DNA of 64,000 nt from Cadophora sp. MPI-SDFR-AT-0126 (taxonomy: Eukaryota > Ascomycota > Leotiomycetes > Helotiales > Ploettnerulaceae). Made by a program: the position numbers and the translations under genes. Below, one piece after another: positions 11,888 to 21,995 of this stretch; within the stretch, counting starts at the first letter, position 1; each line of letters begins with the position of its first letter. The notes under the pieces were generated by a model. The model was not told where the DNA came from, ran no database searches, and saw nothing but the letters and a program-made list of their open reading frames with translations. Location of the stretch: positions 721,213-785,212 of the forward strand of contig JAGMVK010000023.1 of NCBI GenBank assembly GCA_020747065.1, read 5' to 3'.

Positions 11888-12706
11888 GGTGTTGTGGAGA
11901 TGGTCTGTTTGTGTTTGATCAGGTAGTCGAATTTGCTAATTCAGGCTCAGCATGCACATAATTGTGATCTGAGCTGGACGTGCAGCGAAAGGGACAAACT
12001 TGTTTATCATAAGATGGATCAGATACATCGCAATCTCAATTTTGTGCCGAGACGCACGCTCTCATAGTAGGTTGTCATCGCCAGGCTTCATCGGACCTTG
12101 GTTTCCCGGTTGGCGGGCAGCATGTCTCCGTCGGGAAAGGTATTTCGAATAGCTTACCTTCTGGCTGACATTACTGAAGCCCCGGAGTGATGATCGGCGC
12201 TGAAAGCACGCTGAAATGGTCTAGATCGATGTCTACGGAGTATACTTCTGGTATCAGGGTGAGGGTCGAAATTTGAGGAATGAACCTGGATTCACGCAGT
12301 ACGCTAGTGCGGCAATCGAGGTAGTGACTAGGTATCTAGATAGGTAATTAGTCGCAATTGCTGGGTAAATAGACAATGAACCTTATCAAGTCAGTGTGGC
12401 GCTCCCATGGCCGAGTCCCAGAGCAGCTCTTTCTTAACGGCAGCGCCAGCGACGGTCTGCTTGCCGTCGGCGGACAGCAGTAGCGTCTGATATTTTCTAC
12501 CAACTCGGTCTTCCATGCATTCACACGCAGCTGAACGAGACTAGGTAATCATTGCCTGTTTACAAAGCTCAGATCTGACGTCCCAGCCACGTCTCAGCCT
12601 TTTGCTCTTTCCATGAACCTTTGCTTCAACCCCGAATTACTGGTTTGTCAAAATCACCCATTTCTTTGAAAACGGCATTATTCTAACATGCAAAAGCATA
12701 CCTAGC
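11888..12706. promoter_or_regulatory. Divergent intergenic region, monooxygenase / small Zn2Cys6
   Basis: Contains promoters for both flanking genes. Around 12390-12490 the minus strand has a short coding-like stretch of about 30 codons (SADGKQTVAGAAVKKELLWD) ending in a stop; it may be the tail of a lost gene, but I cannot assign it. Confidence 0.4.
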
Positions 12707-13102
12707 ATGTCTTCCTCTCGATCGCGAAAAAGAGATTGGTCGTCCACCGTGAGCGACAGCCCATTACCGGACAATGAGAGAATTGCAAACGCAAATCCGA
12801 AAAGGCTCACAAGAAGACGTGGAGGAAGTCCTAGGAAGAGAGCATGCTATGCATGCGGGTATAAGAAAGTTCGTTGCGATATTCCGTCCCAAGGTGCACC
12901 TTGCGCCAACTGTCAACGTGGAAATGTTACCTGTGTCGCCAAAATGCGGTACAGGAGAAAGAAGTGGGCGACCTTTCTTCGTGGGAAAATTGAGTTCTGC
13001 AGAAGGCTAATGTTTGAGAAGAAGATTAGCAAGCCCATCCACCAACGACTTCGAGAAGGGGGACAGTGCACAAATCAAGCAAGACAACAAGATGAAAAGT
13101 GA
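12707..13102 (+). CDS. Small Zn2Cys6 DNA-binding protein (131 aa)
   Basis: A lone zinc binuclear cluster of the spacing C-x2-C-x6-C-x8-C-x2-C-x6-C (from CYACGYKKVRC to CANCQRGNVTC) follows a basic, AT-hook-like stretch RRRGGSPRKR. No fungal_trans domain follows: the frame stops 50 residues after the cluster. It is either a genuinely short DNA-binding protein, a truncated regulator, or the first exon of a gene whose further exons I cannot define. It is divergent from the monooxygenase. Nuclear role likely; target unknown. Confidence 0.6.
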   Translation: MSSSRSRKRDWSSTVSDSPLPDNERIANANPKRLTRRRGGSPRKRACYACGYKKVRCDIPSQGAPCANCQRGNVTCVAKMRYRRKKWATFLRGKIEFCRRLMFEKKISKPIHQRLREGGQCTNQARQQDEK

Positions 13103-13342
13103 TGTACGAATATTTGACATGGCGGCGGGGGAGGGAAAGCAATACTGCGATCCGCTATCACGCTTCTTATGTAGGCACTAGAGTTCTCTTTGAGGATAAC
13201 CGTAGCTGAAACTTCATCATTAGGTCAAAGGAAAAGTCAGCTGTCAGGTGTTGAGAGCCCGGGAGGTCGAAATTACAACCAAGCACTCGTGCGTAAAGTC
13301 CTCCCTTTTGCAAGACTCTTTTTCTAATACAAATAGTGTCAC

Positions 13343-13765
13343 ATGTTGAAGACAATGAATGTTTCTGCCCATGTCGACGATCTACTCTTCTTGGATGCCA
13401 TAATCAACGACACATCAGCAGAGTCAGCGGACGAAGGGGAAACATTCCACGCCGGCAAATCTGGCTTTGATCAGATCATCTGGGATCGGTCGAGAGAGCC
13501 AAGCCTCTTTCGAAAGAAACCGCTGGATCTCGACGACACGGACCTCGCAAGTTTCGATGAAAGGGACGATTCGTCAACCAGAAGAACGACTACATCCCTA
13601 GTTTCTGACGAGTCAGACGTGTTTTCAAACAAGGACAGAACCACTCAGGAAGAACAATGCACACGCACTGCTCAGGCACATACACTTTCGAAGTCAGTGA
13701 CGGAGGCTCAGTCCTTCGGAAAGTTACTGCAGGATATTGAAGAGATATGGCCAAGGTTCCCATGA
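13343..13765 (+). CDS. Hypothetical acidic protein, possible 3' part of the preceding Zn2Cys6 gene
   Basis: Open frame of 140 codons with an in-frame stop just upstream of the ATG. Composition is acidic and Ser/Thr-rich (DDLLFLDAIINDTSAE, KKPLDLDDTDLASFDERDD), typical of disordered or activation regions. No family recognised. It lies 240 bp after the small zinc-cluster protein on the same strand and could be an activation domain joined by splicing, but I found no donor/acceptor pair that convincingly links them. Confidence 0.35.
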   Translation: MLKTMNVSAHVDDLLFLDAIINDTSAESADEGETFHAGKSGFDQIIWDRSREPSLFRKKPLDLDDTDLASFDERDDSSTRRTTTSLVSDESDVFSNKDRTTQEEQCTRTAQAHTLSKSVTEAQSFGKLLQDIEEIWPRFP

Positions 13766-14449
13766 GTTTGTGAAAGCATAAAATTTCAGGTGATGCGAAT
13801 ATAGATATAGAACAGATACAATTAGCAAACGAGCAGAAGTGCTAGGAAGAAACGCTGAGGGGACTTTTTCTAGGTGAAGACTGATTGCCCTGCTTGAGGC
13901 TGGCCTCAAGACAGACTTAGAACTATTACATCATTCATCTCCTCTGCTCAGATGGAAAAGAAGCAATTTTGACCCCACTACTGTCAGGTTCCACGGGTGC
14001 GAAACTAGCTCATTCTGAGGGTCTGTAAGCCAATTCTGTATTAACCCATCGTGTATTAAATCTGACTGGTGCTTGAACATTATCGCAAACTACTTTCCAA
14101 ACTCCCTTCTGGGGTGGCTGAGCCTCTGAACAAGGTTTCAAAAGTGTCACTTGTAAACGGGTAGTAGTCGCCAAATGTCACGGAGTAAACCTAACTCTGG
14201 ATGTATATGAAGAGACGATCGTAACCGGATAGTATAGTGAAATTGAAGTGTCCTGATGTTGTGCCCACACTGCTTGCGATGTAAAAATCCTGGTGTTGCG
14301 AGAAAAGCCTGACCTTATCTTCCCTCCAGTCACCCAAACGTCCATCTCAGTAATTTGCACTTTTGTTTGTCTTTCATGATGATGATGATGATGATGATTT
14401 CCGGTTGGCTGTTCAGGGCCGCTGGCCCTATGTAGCCCCACTCCTAGCT
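13766..14449. other. Gene-free stretch with a CAT/ATG microsatellite
   Basis: No gene supported. A trinucleotide run (ATG)n occupies about 14375-14398. This stretch marks the change from the gene-dense cluster to transposon-derived sequence. Confidence 0.4.
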
Positions 14450-15117
14450 AAACTGAACTAATTACATAATCTTCCATTACGGGATCTAAGATTTATTTAA
14501 CAGCCCCTAACTCGTGTCGGACGTCCTCTACTCTGTTCGATCCTTATGTCCCCAAACCTCTGGGAGTTTTATGTAAGTGATGCTAGCTGAGAATGCGGGC
14601 TTAGCCTCTCTGTCTTCAACGCAAATTTGATTACCGTTCTAACTACTGTCAAGTCTGGTTTCCACTTTTTAATTAACCCATTAAGGCTCAACCTATCAGG
14701 ATTTAGGAGAGAAGATCTCCCTCCTAACATGTATAATAGATCACTATAACGTCCCTTCCCTTCCGTGATTATATCTCCCCGCAGGTATTAATATCGTTAA
14801 TAATAAAAGAGGAAATATCGGGTGTCTTCCCTCCTATAACCGTATTCATATTGATCAGTCTCCGCTACTCCAATCCTCGCTAGGAAGCTTCGAAGTTTAG
14901 AATGTCCAGTACGTAATTATGATAGTACTTAAGATTCCGCTCTTGAGAGTATGTCGTAAAGGAGCCTGACATACTTTCCCGGCAATACTACGTCGACTAT
15001 TTTAAGGTGTCTACCTATAGTCCATTCACTAATTAGTCTCGCGATCTATTAAGCCCGGTTAACCCTCCCTGCTACAACCGACCTGAACTTACCCTGGAAC
15101 TATAGCAAAGTTATAAC

Positions 15118-15612
15118 CCGGCTCTCAGGACTTGTGGTTGTGGCCGCTAGCTTATCAGCTGCCTCGTTACCTGGAACCCCGGCGTGGCTTGGGATCCACG
15201 CTAGCCGGATATATTTCCTACTCTCTTCCCGGTTCTATATAGTTCTAGTAATATATCGAATGAATACCTGGCCGCTCTGGTGTCTTAGCTTAGCGATGGC
15301 TTAGAGAGCTGACATGTTGTCCGAGTAAATAGTAACCCTTCGCGACTCCGCGATAGCGTTGAGTATCACATTCGCCCAGTCCACTGCCTCCATGATGGCC
15401 CCCAGCTCTACTATATACATATTCACTCCATTATCTGTACCGATTATGCGCTGTACGTGGGTTTTTACAGCATTGTCCACCTATACTACCACGCTATAAC
15501 CGACCTTGCCGTTTTTCATTGATCCGTCGGTGAATATCTGTACTTCTGTCTCCTCTGGATTAAGGCATTTCTCTACGGCTTCCTCCCTGTCCCGTATGAT
15601 ATCGACCATCCG
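15118..15612 (-). pseudogene. LINE RNase H domain remnant
   Basis: Minus-strand translation gives the RNase HI core in order: IFTDGSMKNG, then VELGAIMEAVDWA, then IYSDNMSAL, then WIPSHAGVPGNEAADKLA. The catalytic Asp, Glu and Asp are recognisable. Two TAG stops replace expected Gln or Trp codons (after VGYSVVV and in DNMSAL*AI), consistent with RIP. It is the 3' end of ORF2 of LINE copy A. Confidence 0.75.
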
Positions 15613-16027
15613 TTCCAGTGATGGTTCCCATGGGGGAACCCAATCCGTTGATGATGTTCATTTACGCCCGAGATAGGGCGAAGCCCATAGGCAGCTATCG
15701 AAGATCCGCTACGCCTACTCTAGCTACGTCCAAACTCGGTTCTGAGCCCAAAAACAGTAATATCTAAATAAACTCTCTAAACTGTTCTCTATAAGCGTTC
15801 TCTATTCCGTAAAAATTATCTTACCTATCCTATCCCTATTCTATAGCCCGTAGCCTAGAGATAACGAAGACCTCTCTCTTGCACCTAATAATCCTCTACA
15901 AATGTTGAGTCGATATAAAGTAAATTATCCTATAATAGACCGAAATAGCTAACTACCTAGATGCCGGCAACTACATGCGGTAGTAGAGGGATTGTGCTGG
16001 ATTGAAAATAGGCTGGAATAGATCGTA

Positions 16028-17209
16028 TTAGTCGTACGAATATAATGGTAATAGTCGTAACTTGGCAAGCTCTCGTCGGTATACTGGACACCCTGGGTCA
16101 GTAGCCTTATAGGCACCCTTTCCTCTATACGGTGCACACTTAAAAGTCGTCGAGGTGCATGTCGATGCCGAATGCCCTGGGAGTGCACACTGTCCACAGA
16201 TTGGAGCCGGCGCTCGGCAACGGTAGTGTAAATGTCCGTAAAGATGGCAGCGATAACAGCGTGCAGGCTAACAGCTTATAACAAACGGACGAGTATATGC
16301 GCACTCTCCGTTTACTATAGTAACCGTTATCTTTGCAAGAAGCCTATTAACCTCCTCCTTCGTGTCCAAAAACACAACTATCGAGCGATACTCCTCATCA
16401 ATCGACACATTCCTAAGCCATCGCATCTTGTGAACCTTGACCCTATTCAGTTGACCGAAAATTGAACAACTTATCTCGTCCATTGCTACCTCGTGATATG
16501 CCCTGTCAACCCTCATTGGATACCATTGCTCTCCGTACAACGTTCCCCTATCAAAGTGTGTCCTAACCCAAGTGTCATCCCTCCGTACGTTATCGATATC
16601 CTTGCCTTGGAAAAGTCGGTACCGCCCATTCCCCTTTGAATTGACTCCCAAGCATGTTATACCCCTCTCTTTCAAAGCCTTATTCATACGTCTACGCACA
16701 GCGCCTGCGTTTCCCTCCTTGATCTCCGGGATCGCCACTCGACTAAGGTCGAGTCCAACCCCCGGAATCTGACCTGGGGCTATCGATAGCGGTGGAGACG
16801 ATGGAGGCGATAGTGGAGGTGGAGGACCCGTCGGGGGAGGTGTATTGATTCGTGGGAAAAGCTCGTTTCGTATGAACTCTTCCAAGGACTCGATGCGCTT
16901 CTCTGCCCTTTCTGCTCGGTACTCCGCGGCTAAGAGGGCGGATTCGACACGCGTAAGGAGGGCCTTGACTTGTGCCCACTGGTCGGTATCCACTGGCGTC
17001 GGTGCTGTCTGAGACGTTGTAGCCTTCGTAGAGTTGGCGCGCTTCGCACGGGGTGGTGAGTTGGGCTCGAATGGCTGCGTGCGCTTCAGAGGCCGCCCCC
17101 GAGTGCTCGTAGTTTGGACCGTAATCGAGTCACCACCATCAGATTCGTCGAGCAACTCGAACGAATTGCCCTTCCGGCTGTTCACGTTGTTCTTGCTGTT
17201 CTTTGGCAT
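16028..17209 (-). pseudogene. LINE ORF1 (gag-like) with two CCHC knuckles, one premature stop
   Basis: Begins MPKNSKNNVNSRKG at 17209. It has a basic N-terminus (RGRPLKRTQPF), a coiled-coil (ALLAAEYRAERAEKRIESLE), a proline-rich linker, and the RNA-binding core around REMGITCLGV-type sequence (ALKERGITCLGVNSKGNG). A single in-frame TAG at 16268-16270 interrupts it; reading on in the same frame gives two zinc knuckles, CYRCHLYGHLHYRC and CGQCALPGHSASTC, before the natural stop at 16028. The protein binds LINE RNA in family members. Apart from that one stop the frame is intact, so the copy is relatively young or escaped heavy RIP. Confidence 0.75.
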
Positions 17210-17283
17210 CCTTCTCGATCGGTCTCAACTTGCTAGGGTGACTCTGGGGTCTCGGCTGAGAGGCTGCTGAATAATCATGATAG

Positions 17284-19487
17284 CCCCCACCCAATTCTTA
17301 AATTTCCTGCGGGATTCCAACTCCATTGGGCAGCACCGCATTCAGGTCGCGCGCGAGATTCTCACCCCAAGAGAAAGATAGTGGACGGTAGATCTCTACC
17401 TCGCCGGTACGTGCATTCCCCTGAGTCGACATTGCCCTGAACTAACACAATCATGCAGATGCCGACCATAGACTCAAGACCGCCCTGATCGAGGAGTACG
17501 CGAACGAGAAGCCGCCAACTGCTGGCGAGATCTACTGCAAGATCTCGAAGTACCGACGAGAGCGAGATTTGTATTCGAAAAGGAGGTGGTGGAGTCATCT
17601 GTCGAAGCATGAGACGCGATGTCTGAACGGGCTCTTTCGACACCGTGAGCTCCATACGGGATTCGATGATCTCCTAGATCTGCCCAGGCTTTGGGGTGGG
17701 ATGAGGATAAGCACACTGAACAAAATGATCAGTATGAACTTCCCCGAGGTGAGCCTTCCATCTGACGAGCAGGTGTGACTTGCTCACCATAGAAACAGGC
17801 AGTCGTACACTATCTCGAAGACATCAAAGAGTTCTGGTCTCAGCTCCTCGCCTACAACAAGCAAGCGATGCGGATGCTCGATAATGTCACGGTCAAGGCG
17901 GTAGAGCTTATGGCGCCTAGACATTCCAGGCGGGATGCGCAAAAACTACACGGCCAGCTGGCCAGTGGCCAGATCTTCGCCGCATTCAATTCGGAGGACC
18001 GTGATGCGATCTGGAGTAGGTTGCGCACCGCTAGCGGCCTCATCCCATCCCTCTTCACCCTGTTTGAAGATCTCAAGTATTTGCAAGCCTGCGCGGGTAG
18101 CATGAGGCACTTGGTTGAGCCGGCTCCCGGGCAGACCTTGTTCGTGGCCTTGGATGACAAATTCTTTGGGAGCACAGAGGATTGGGATCTGGCGTATCGG
18201 CGGCTATGGCTTTACTCCATGGAATACTACAGCAAGTTGCCTGCCCCACCGAAGGACACAAAGAAGAATCGTTTGGCCAAAGCGGGAACCACAAAGCCGG
18301 ACGAAGTTGTCCTGTCGGACTTCGCTGCGCTCGCTAGCCAGCTGGGTTTTCAGTCCGACCAGATCTCGGCGTTGAAAGAACGCTCGTCAGATAGGGAGAT
18401 CGCACGTGCTGCCTTGTTAAACGCTCGGAAACCAGACAGCTACGAATATACTGGCCAGAGTCTCGAGTCTCACACTGAGCAGATCATAAGATTGTTTGCA
18501 ACTGCCACACCCCTCACGCTGGAGCAGTCGTCCCCGGCCTTCGTCAGCGATGATCCTGCCGCTGCAGGGGTCCGATGTGGATTCCCTGACGAAGAGGCTC
18601 ACGCACGAGATGCCAAATCCCTTGTTATTGCCAACCTGCACGCAGAAGTGGACAAGCAGGGCGAGAGCGTCACATCGTTCTTTGTGCGCAAGTCTGTGTA
18701 TTTTGCATTTTTTGGTCGACCAAGCGAGACCACTACAAAACGTCGTTCGAACCCTGCACCACACACAGGCGGAGGATTAGATCTGCAACAGGAGCGGCTG
18801 GGTGCTTTGGGCGGGGGAAGGAATGTATCGGGGCAAGGACACCCAACCCCTCAGGAGGTGGCCAGGATGGCGCAGGAGAGGCAAGCATCAGAGGAAGCCG
18901 GCAATAATTTACGAGAGGGGGGTGACGCTTCACAACCAACACAGAGAAATCAAAGGCGAGGTACTCACGTTAATCTTGAGAGAAGCATTGCGGATGGGCT
19001 CGCTCGCACCTCTGAACAACCAGAGGATCCACCACAGATGAGTTCGCCTGCGGCTGGTCGGGAAGCGCTCGTCAACTCCTCCCAGGATTTGATTCGTACC
19101 GACGACGTCGATTCGAGTGCTCACGGGCAACCATCCGAACAGAATCTGGACAGGCAGCTGCAGATAATTCCTCCATCTTCTATGGTGCGTATTGAGTTCA
19201 AAATTTACGAGCGAGACGTTTGGAGGACCGAGCGATGCCTTCTAGTGGACTCTTCTGACCCGTCCGAAGTCGAACGGGTGGCGAAAAAGTACATGAGGAA
19301 GCACATCCGGCCGTTTGATAGCTCGCTCAACCTGTTGGTCCCAAGAACGTGCTTCCAAGCCGCGATTGCGGATGGGTCGAACACTATACTTCTGGTTCCT
19401 GAGAACAGGATCCAAGTAAATAATCAGCTTGTGAAATATGTACCTGCCGTGATGTCTGATGGGAAGCTTTCTACTGAGGCTGGGTAA
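17284..19487 (+). pseudogene. DUF3723-family gene, 5'-truncated
   Basis: A fungal protein of unknown function (DUF3723-like). Segments read: 17284-17406, intron 17407-17458, exon 17459-17748, intron 17749-17798, exon 17799-19487. Recognisable family stretches are HRLKTALIEEYANEKPP, LPRLWGGMRISTLNKM, GQTLFVALDDKFFGS and FFVRKSVYFAFFGR. The large last exon is open for 563 codons and ends with a charged, low-complexity region plus a conserved-looking C-terminus. A TAG at 17379-17381 interrupts the first piece (just before WTVDLYLAD), and the usual several hundred N-terminal residues are missing because the sequence runs into the opposing LINE. Downstream starts such as MRISTLNKM could still yield a shorter product. 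Function unknown; these genes are typical of variable fungal regions. Confidence 0.7.
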
Positions 19488-20274
19488 GGAGAAATCGTTG
19501 ATAATATGCGAGAGCCTATAACTACGCTATTCTCACTCAGCTATCACCGCCACGCAGTCTGTCTAGATTGCTCGCTATGCGTTAAGTATTCAGAGATAGC
19601 AACCATCAATAAAATGAAATTTGATCCACATTATCTTTAAGTTATTGCCGCGTCCTCACAATGCCCTCGCTAAGCCTCTCCCGTTTTCATCAACCTTGGA
19701 CGATTTTGACCGCTCCAGCTATTGACTGGAACGCATTGAGTGATTAAGATACGAGTGACGATGCGTTATGCTGCCTAGTAACTCGAGCCCAAATTTGCAG
19801 CTATATCAAAGTTGAGATGTTTGCAGATAGGGTTCATTAATGGACCTGAACATTGCTCCATTTCTGACCCTGTAGACCTGTGCACAGACCACAGTCTCCG
19901 ATATATCTCGACCTTCAATTTTGGCCGGGCAGCAGTTCTTGCTTTTGGTTGATTTGTATTTCGGCTCCATTCGAGGTCTTTTGGAGCCATCTTTGCGCTT
20001 AAAGTCAAGGCCAAAAGCTCCCTCGTCGCACGGCCGTCAAATCTGAACGGTGTTCAAACCTCTCCACAAGCAGCGTTCAACCTCATCCAGGAACAGAATC
20101 CAACTTCTCTACAAACAACATCCAATCTCGTCCAGATACTGCCTCCAACCTCACCGCAGACGCCACCCAGCTTCTCCACAACCCGCCCCTTCGAGCGACA
20201 CAGAAACATGCCTTCGTGGGCACAACCTGCTCTAAATCTTGGTGGCGTTCATGTCCATCTCTAAGTGCCTATAG
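19488..20274. other. Gene-free stretch
   Basis: No gene supported. Around 20050-20220 the plus strand reads as Gln/Pro/Ser-rich, imperfectly repeated codons (phrases like SPQ, SLQ, NLV), perhaps a decayed low-complexity coding tail; I cannot assign it. Confidence 0.35.
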
Positions 20275-20622
20275 GTCAGGTCTACTACATCGATAACTGG
20301 GTTCGTGGTGTTGAAATGAAAGGGACTCGCAACATGGTGAAAGGAGGGTTTGATCGTACAGCTTCATCAAAGGCGCCTCGAGCAGCAATATCTTCGACCA
20401 GTACGTATGAGAGTTGATCGGTGGACAATTGCCGATACCCATCGAGTATTCGCTGGCCCTTTTCGTGAGATCGAACGGTGGTAACAACGGTATGACTACG
20501 CAAAGCTGTCAGTCAACCTATCTAGTATAAGAAAGGCGAAGGTGCACACACCCACGTTTGAGCAAGTACTCCAGACAATGGGCAGCAACAAAGCCACTTC
20601 CACCAGTCAGTAGGACTCTCAT
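20275..20622 (-). pseudogene. NAD-dependent epimerase/dehydratase, truncated and frameshifted
   Basis: Extended-SDR (dihydroflavonol/methylglyoxal-reductase-like) N-terminal part. Exon 1 starts at 20622 with MRVLLTGGSGFVAAHCLEY, carrying the GxxGxxA nucleotide motif. After a short intron the frame continues HTVVTTVRSHEKGQRIL and LSYVLVEDIAARGAFDEAV. After SNPPF the frame shifts; the other frame gives HVASPFHFNTTNPVIDVVDL, the family's next segment with a few residues lost. Nothing homologous follows, so the catalytic YxxxK part is missing. Non-functional remnant. Confidence 0.72.
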
Positions 20623-21466
20623 GATCTTTGATAAGTAGTTGTTACGAAGTGCAAGCTGGCGAGCTAGAATTGCTGAAGGCAATATTCTGTGCCAAGATTT
20701 ATATGATCGCGTACTTTGAATACGAGGAAGTATGCCTAAGAAGCAATTTTCTGCGCGCTTTGCGGTGACGACGCTCAACACTTCGATTAAGGGCATGTAC
20801 TGAGGTATTTGGCAATCGTGGCTCGACGGGAGCGTGCCGTACCGGGGCCATGAGGACAACGGAGTCCGCCTGCTTTGGCAGGAAGTGATCTTGATAACAC
20901 CGTCGTCGGAAAGAGTAATGGGTGCAGAGGAGTGGGAGGAGACTGTTGTGGTTGGTGACAAGTAATGGTTGCTACAGTTGGGGGAACGATGAGGAAATAT
21001 AAGTATGTTCGAGGGGGGGAGGAGTCGAAGGTCGGAAGGTTGGCCGCCATGACTGAGAAGCCCCCGTTTATGGGGGTGGATGAGGTGAATGAGGAAGGGC
21101 TAGTAGAGTGACCTTGAGGGGTGACGCTTAGTTGACGTTCAAGGCGCTTGGAAGCTTCCTGGTTCCGATGATCTGCCGACAGTCGACGCCAGGGCTCGAC
21201 ATGTGATGGGTGCTTTCTGGGTTTCGAGCCCGCGTAATGTACCTACTTCTCGATTAACAGAGATCAACCAGCCTTCCGGTGTTTACCGAGTAAATACCCG
21301 ACTGTTACTTTTGACAGGTTCTGAATATATTGACTGAACTACTGCTCATCGTATGGACAGATCTCCATATAAATACAGTCTATCCGTAGTCATGTGCCTT
21401 GCACATGACTCATTATCACATGACTCATCTCACACTAACCTCTAGGCTTCCACACCCCTTCAACAG
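20623..21466. other. Upstream of the broken epimerase; no gene recognised
   Basis: Presumably the former promoter of the epimerase and filler sequence. Open minus-strand frames here show no family resemblance. Confidence 0.35.
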
Positions 21467-21835
21467 TTACACAGAGAGATCCATGCAACTTTGTGTATTC
21501 TTATCATCGTATGTGATTGTACCATTTGGCAGGAGACTGCCAACTTGAAAATCCTCGACGAGATCAATCAAGTCGTTTGATTTTGGATCACTTTCTCGTA
21601 TCGTCAGGCCGCCCCAAAGTTCGTGGTATAGGTTGAAATCACCCAAGATGATTTGTTCTTCTTCCTGGTTGGCAGAGAGTGCCGTGCTAAGGTGTGGTAG
21701 GCAACTCATCCTGTGGTCTGACGATCTTGGGGGTTATATGCGTTGTGTGTACAGAACTTTGTTGCTGCCTCGGTGGCCGGGCGGGGGTTTTATCGTGATT
21801 TCAACATCGCAAATCCAGTTATAGATAAAATTCTT
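21467..21835 (-). mobile_element. LINE endonuclease fragment, copy C
   Basis: The minus-strand translation includes EEQIILGDFNLYHELWGG and SLLPNGTITYDDKNTQSCMD, clearly homologous to the endonuclease/exonuclease/phosphatase domain of the LINE at 37416-38357 (same GDFNLHHELWGG core). Upstream residues (KIVRPQDELPTTP-type) align with the same region after frame changes. Only about 120 codons of the middle of the domain are left. Confidence 0.72.
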
Positions 21836-21995
21836 CAAATAGATAACCTGATTGAATCGCAACTTCCGGTAGCATTTGGCTTGTACCCCAGTAAATACAG
21901 AACATGTATGTGCACTTGGCAAGCGCGCCTGCAGGAACCAGCCCGCAAAGCGAACCTGCACAGCCGACGCCACCTGACCGGACTAGGCTCTTTGG

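Larger units (their letters stand above)
14450..17215 (-). mobile_element. Internally deleted LINE (non-LTR retrotransposon), copy A
   Basis: Minus-strand LINE relic. From its 5' side it holds an almost intact ORF1 (gag-like) at 17209-16028 and then, after only about 400 bp, the RNase H domain that normally sits at the end of ORF2 (15612-15118). The endonuclease and reverse transcriptase in between are absent, so at least 2 kb was deleted. The order gag, then EN-RT-RNaseH matches Tad-like fungal LINEs. Outer limits are approximate; no target duplication or poly(A) was identified. Confidence 0.7.

Noticed and set aside
744..13102. Polyketide or peptide biosynthetic cluster
   Set aside because: No backbone synthase, terpene cyclase or prenyltransferase is present in or near the set.
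21180..21245. Possible tRNA B-box (GTTTCGAGCCC)
   Set aside because: No A-box at the correct distance and no cloverleaf could be drawn.
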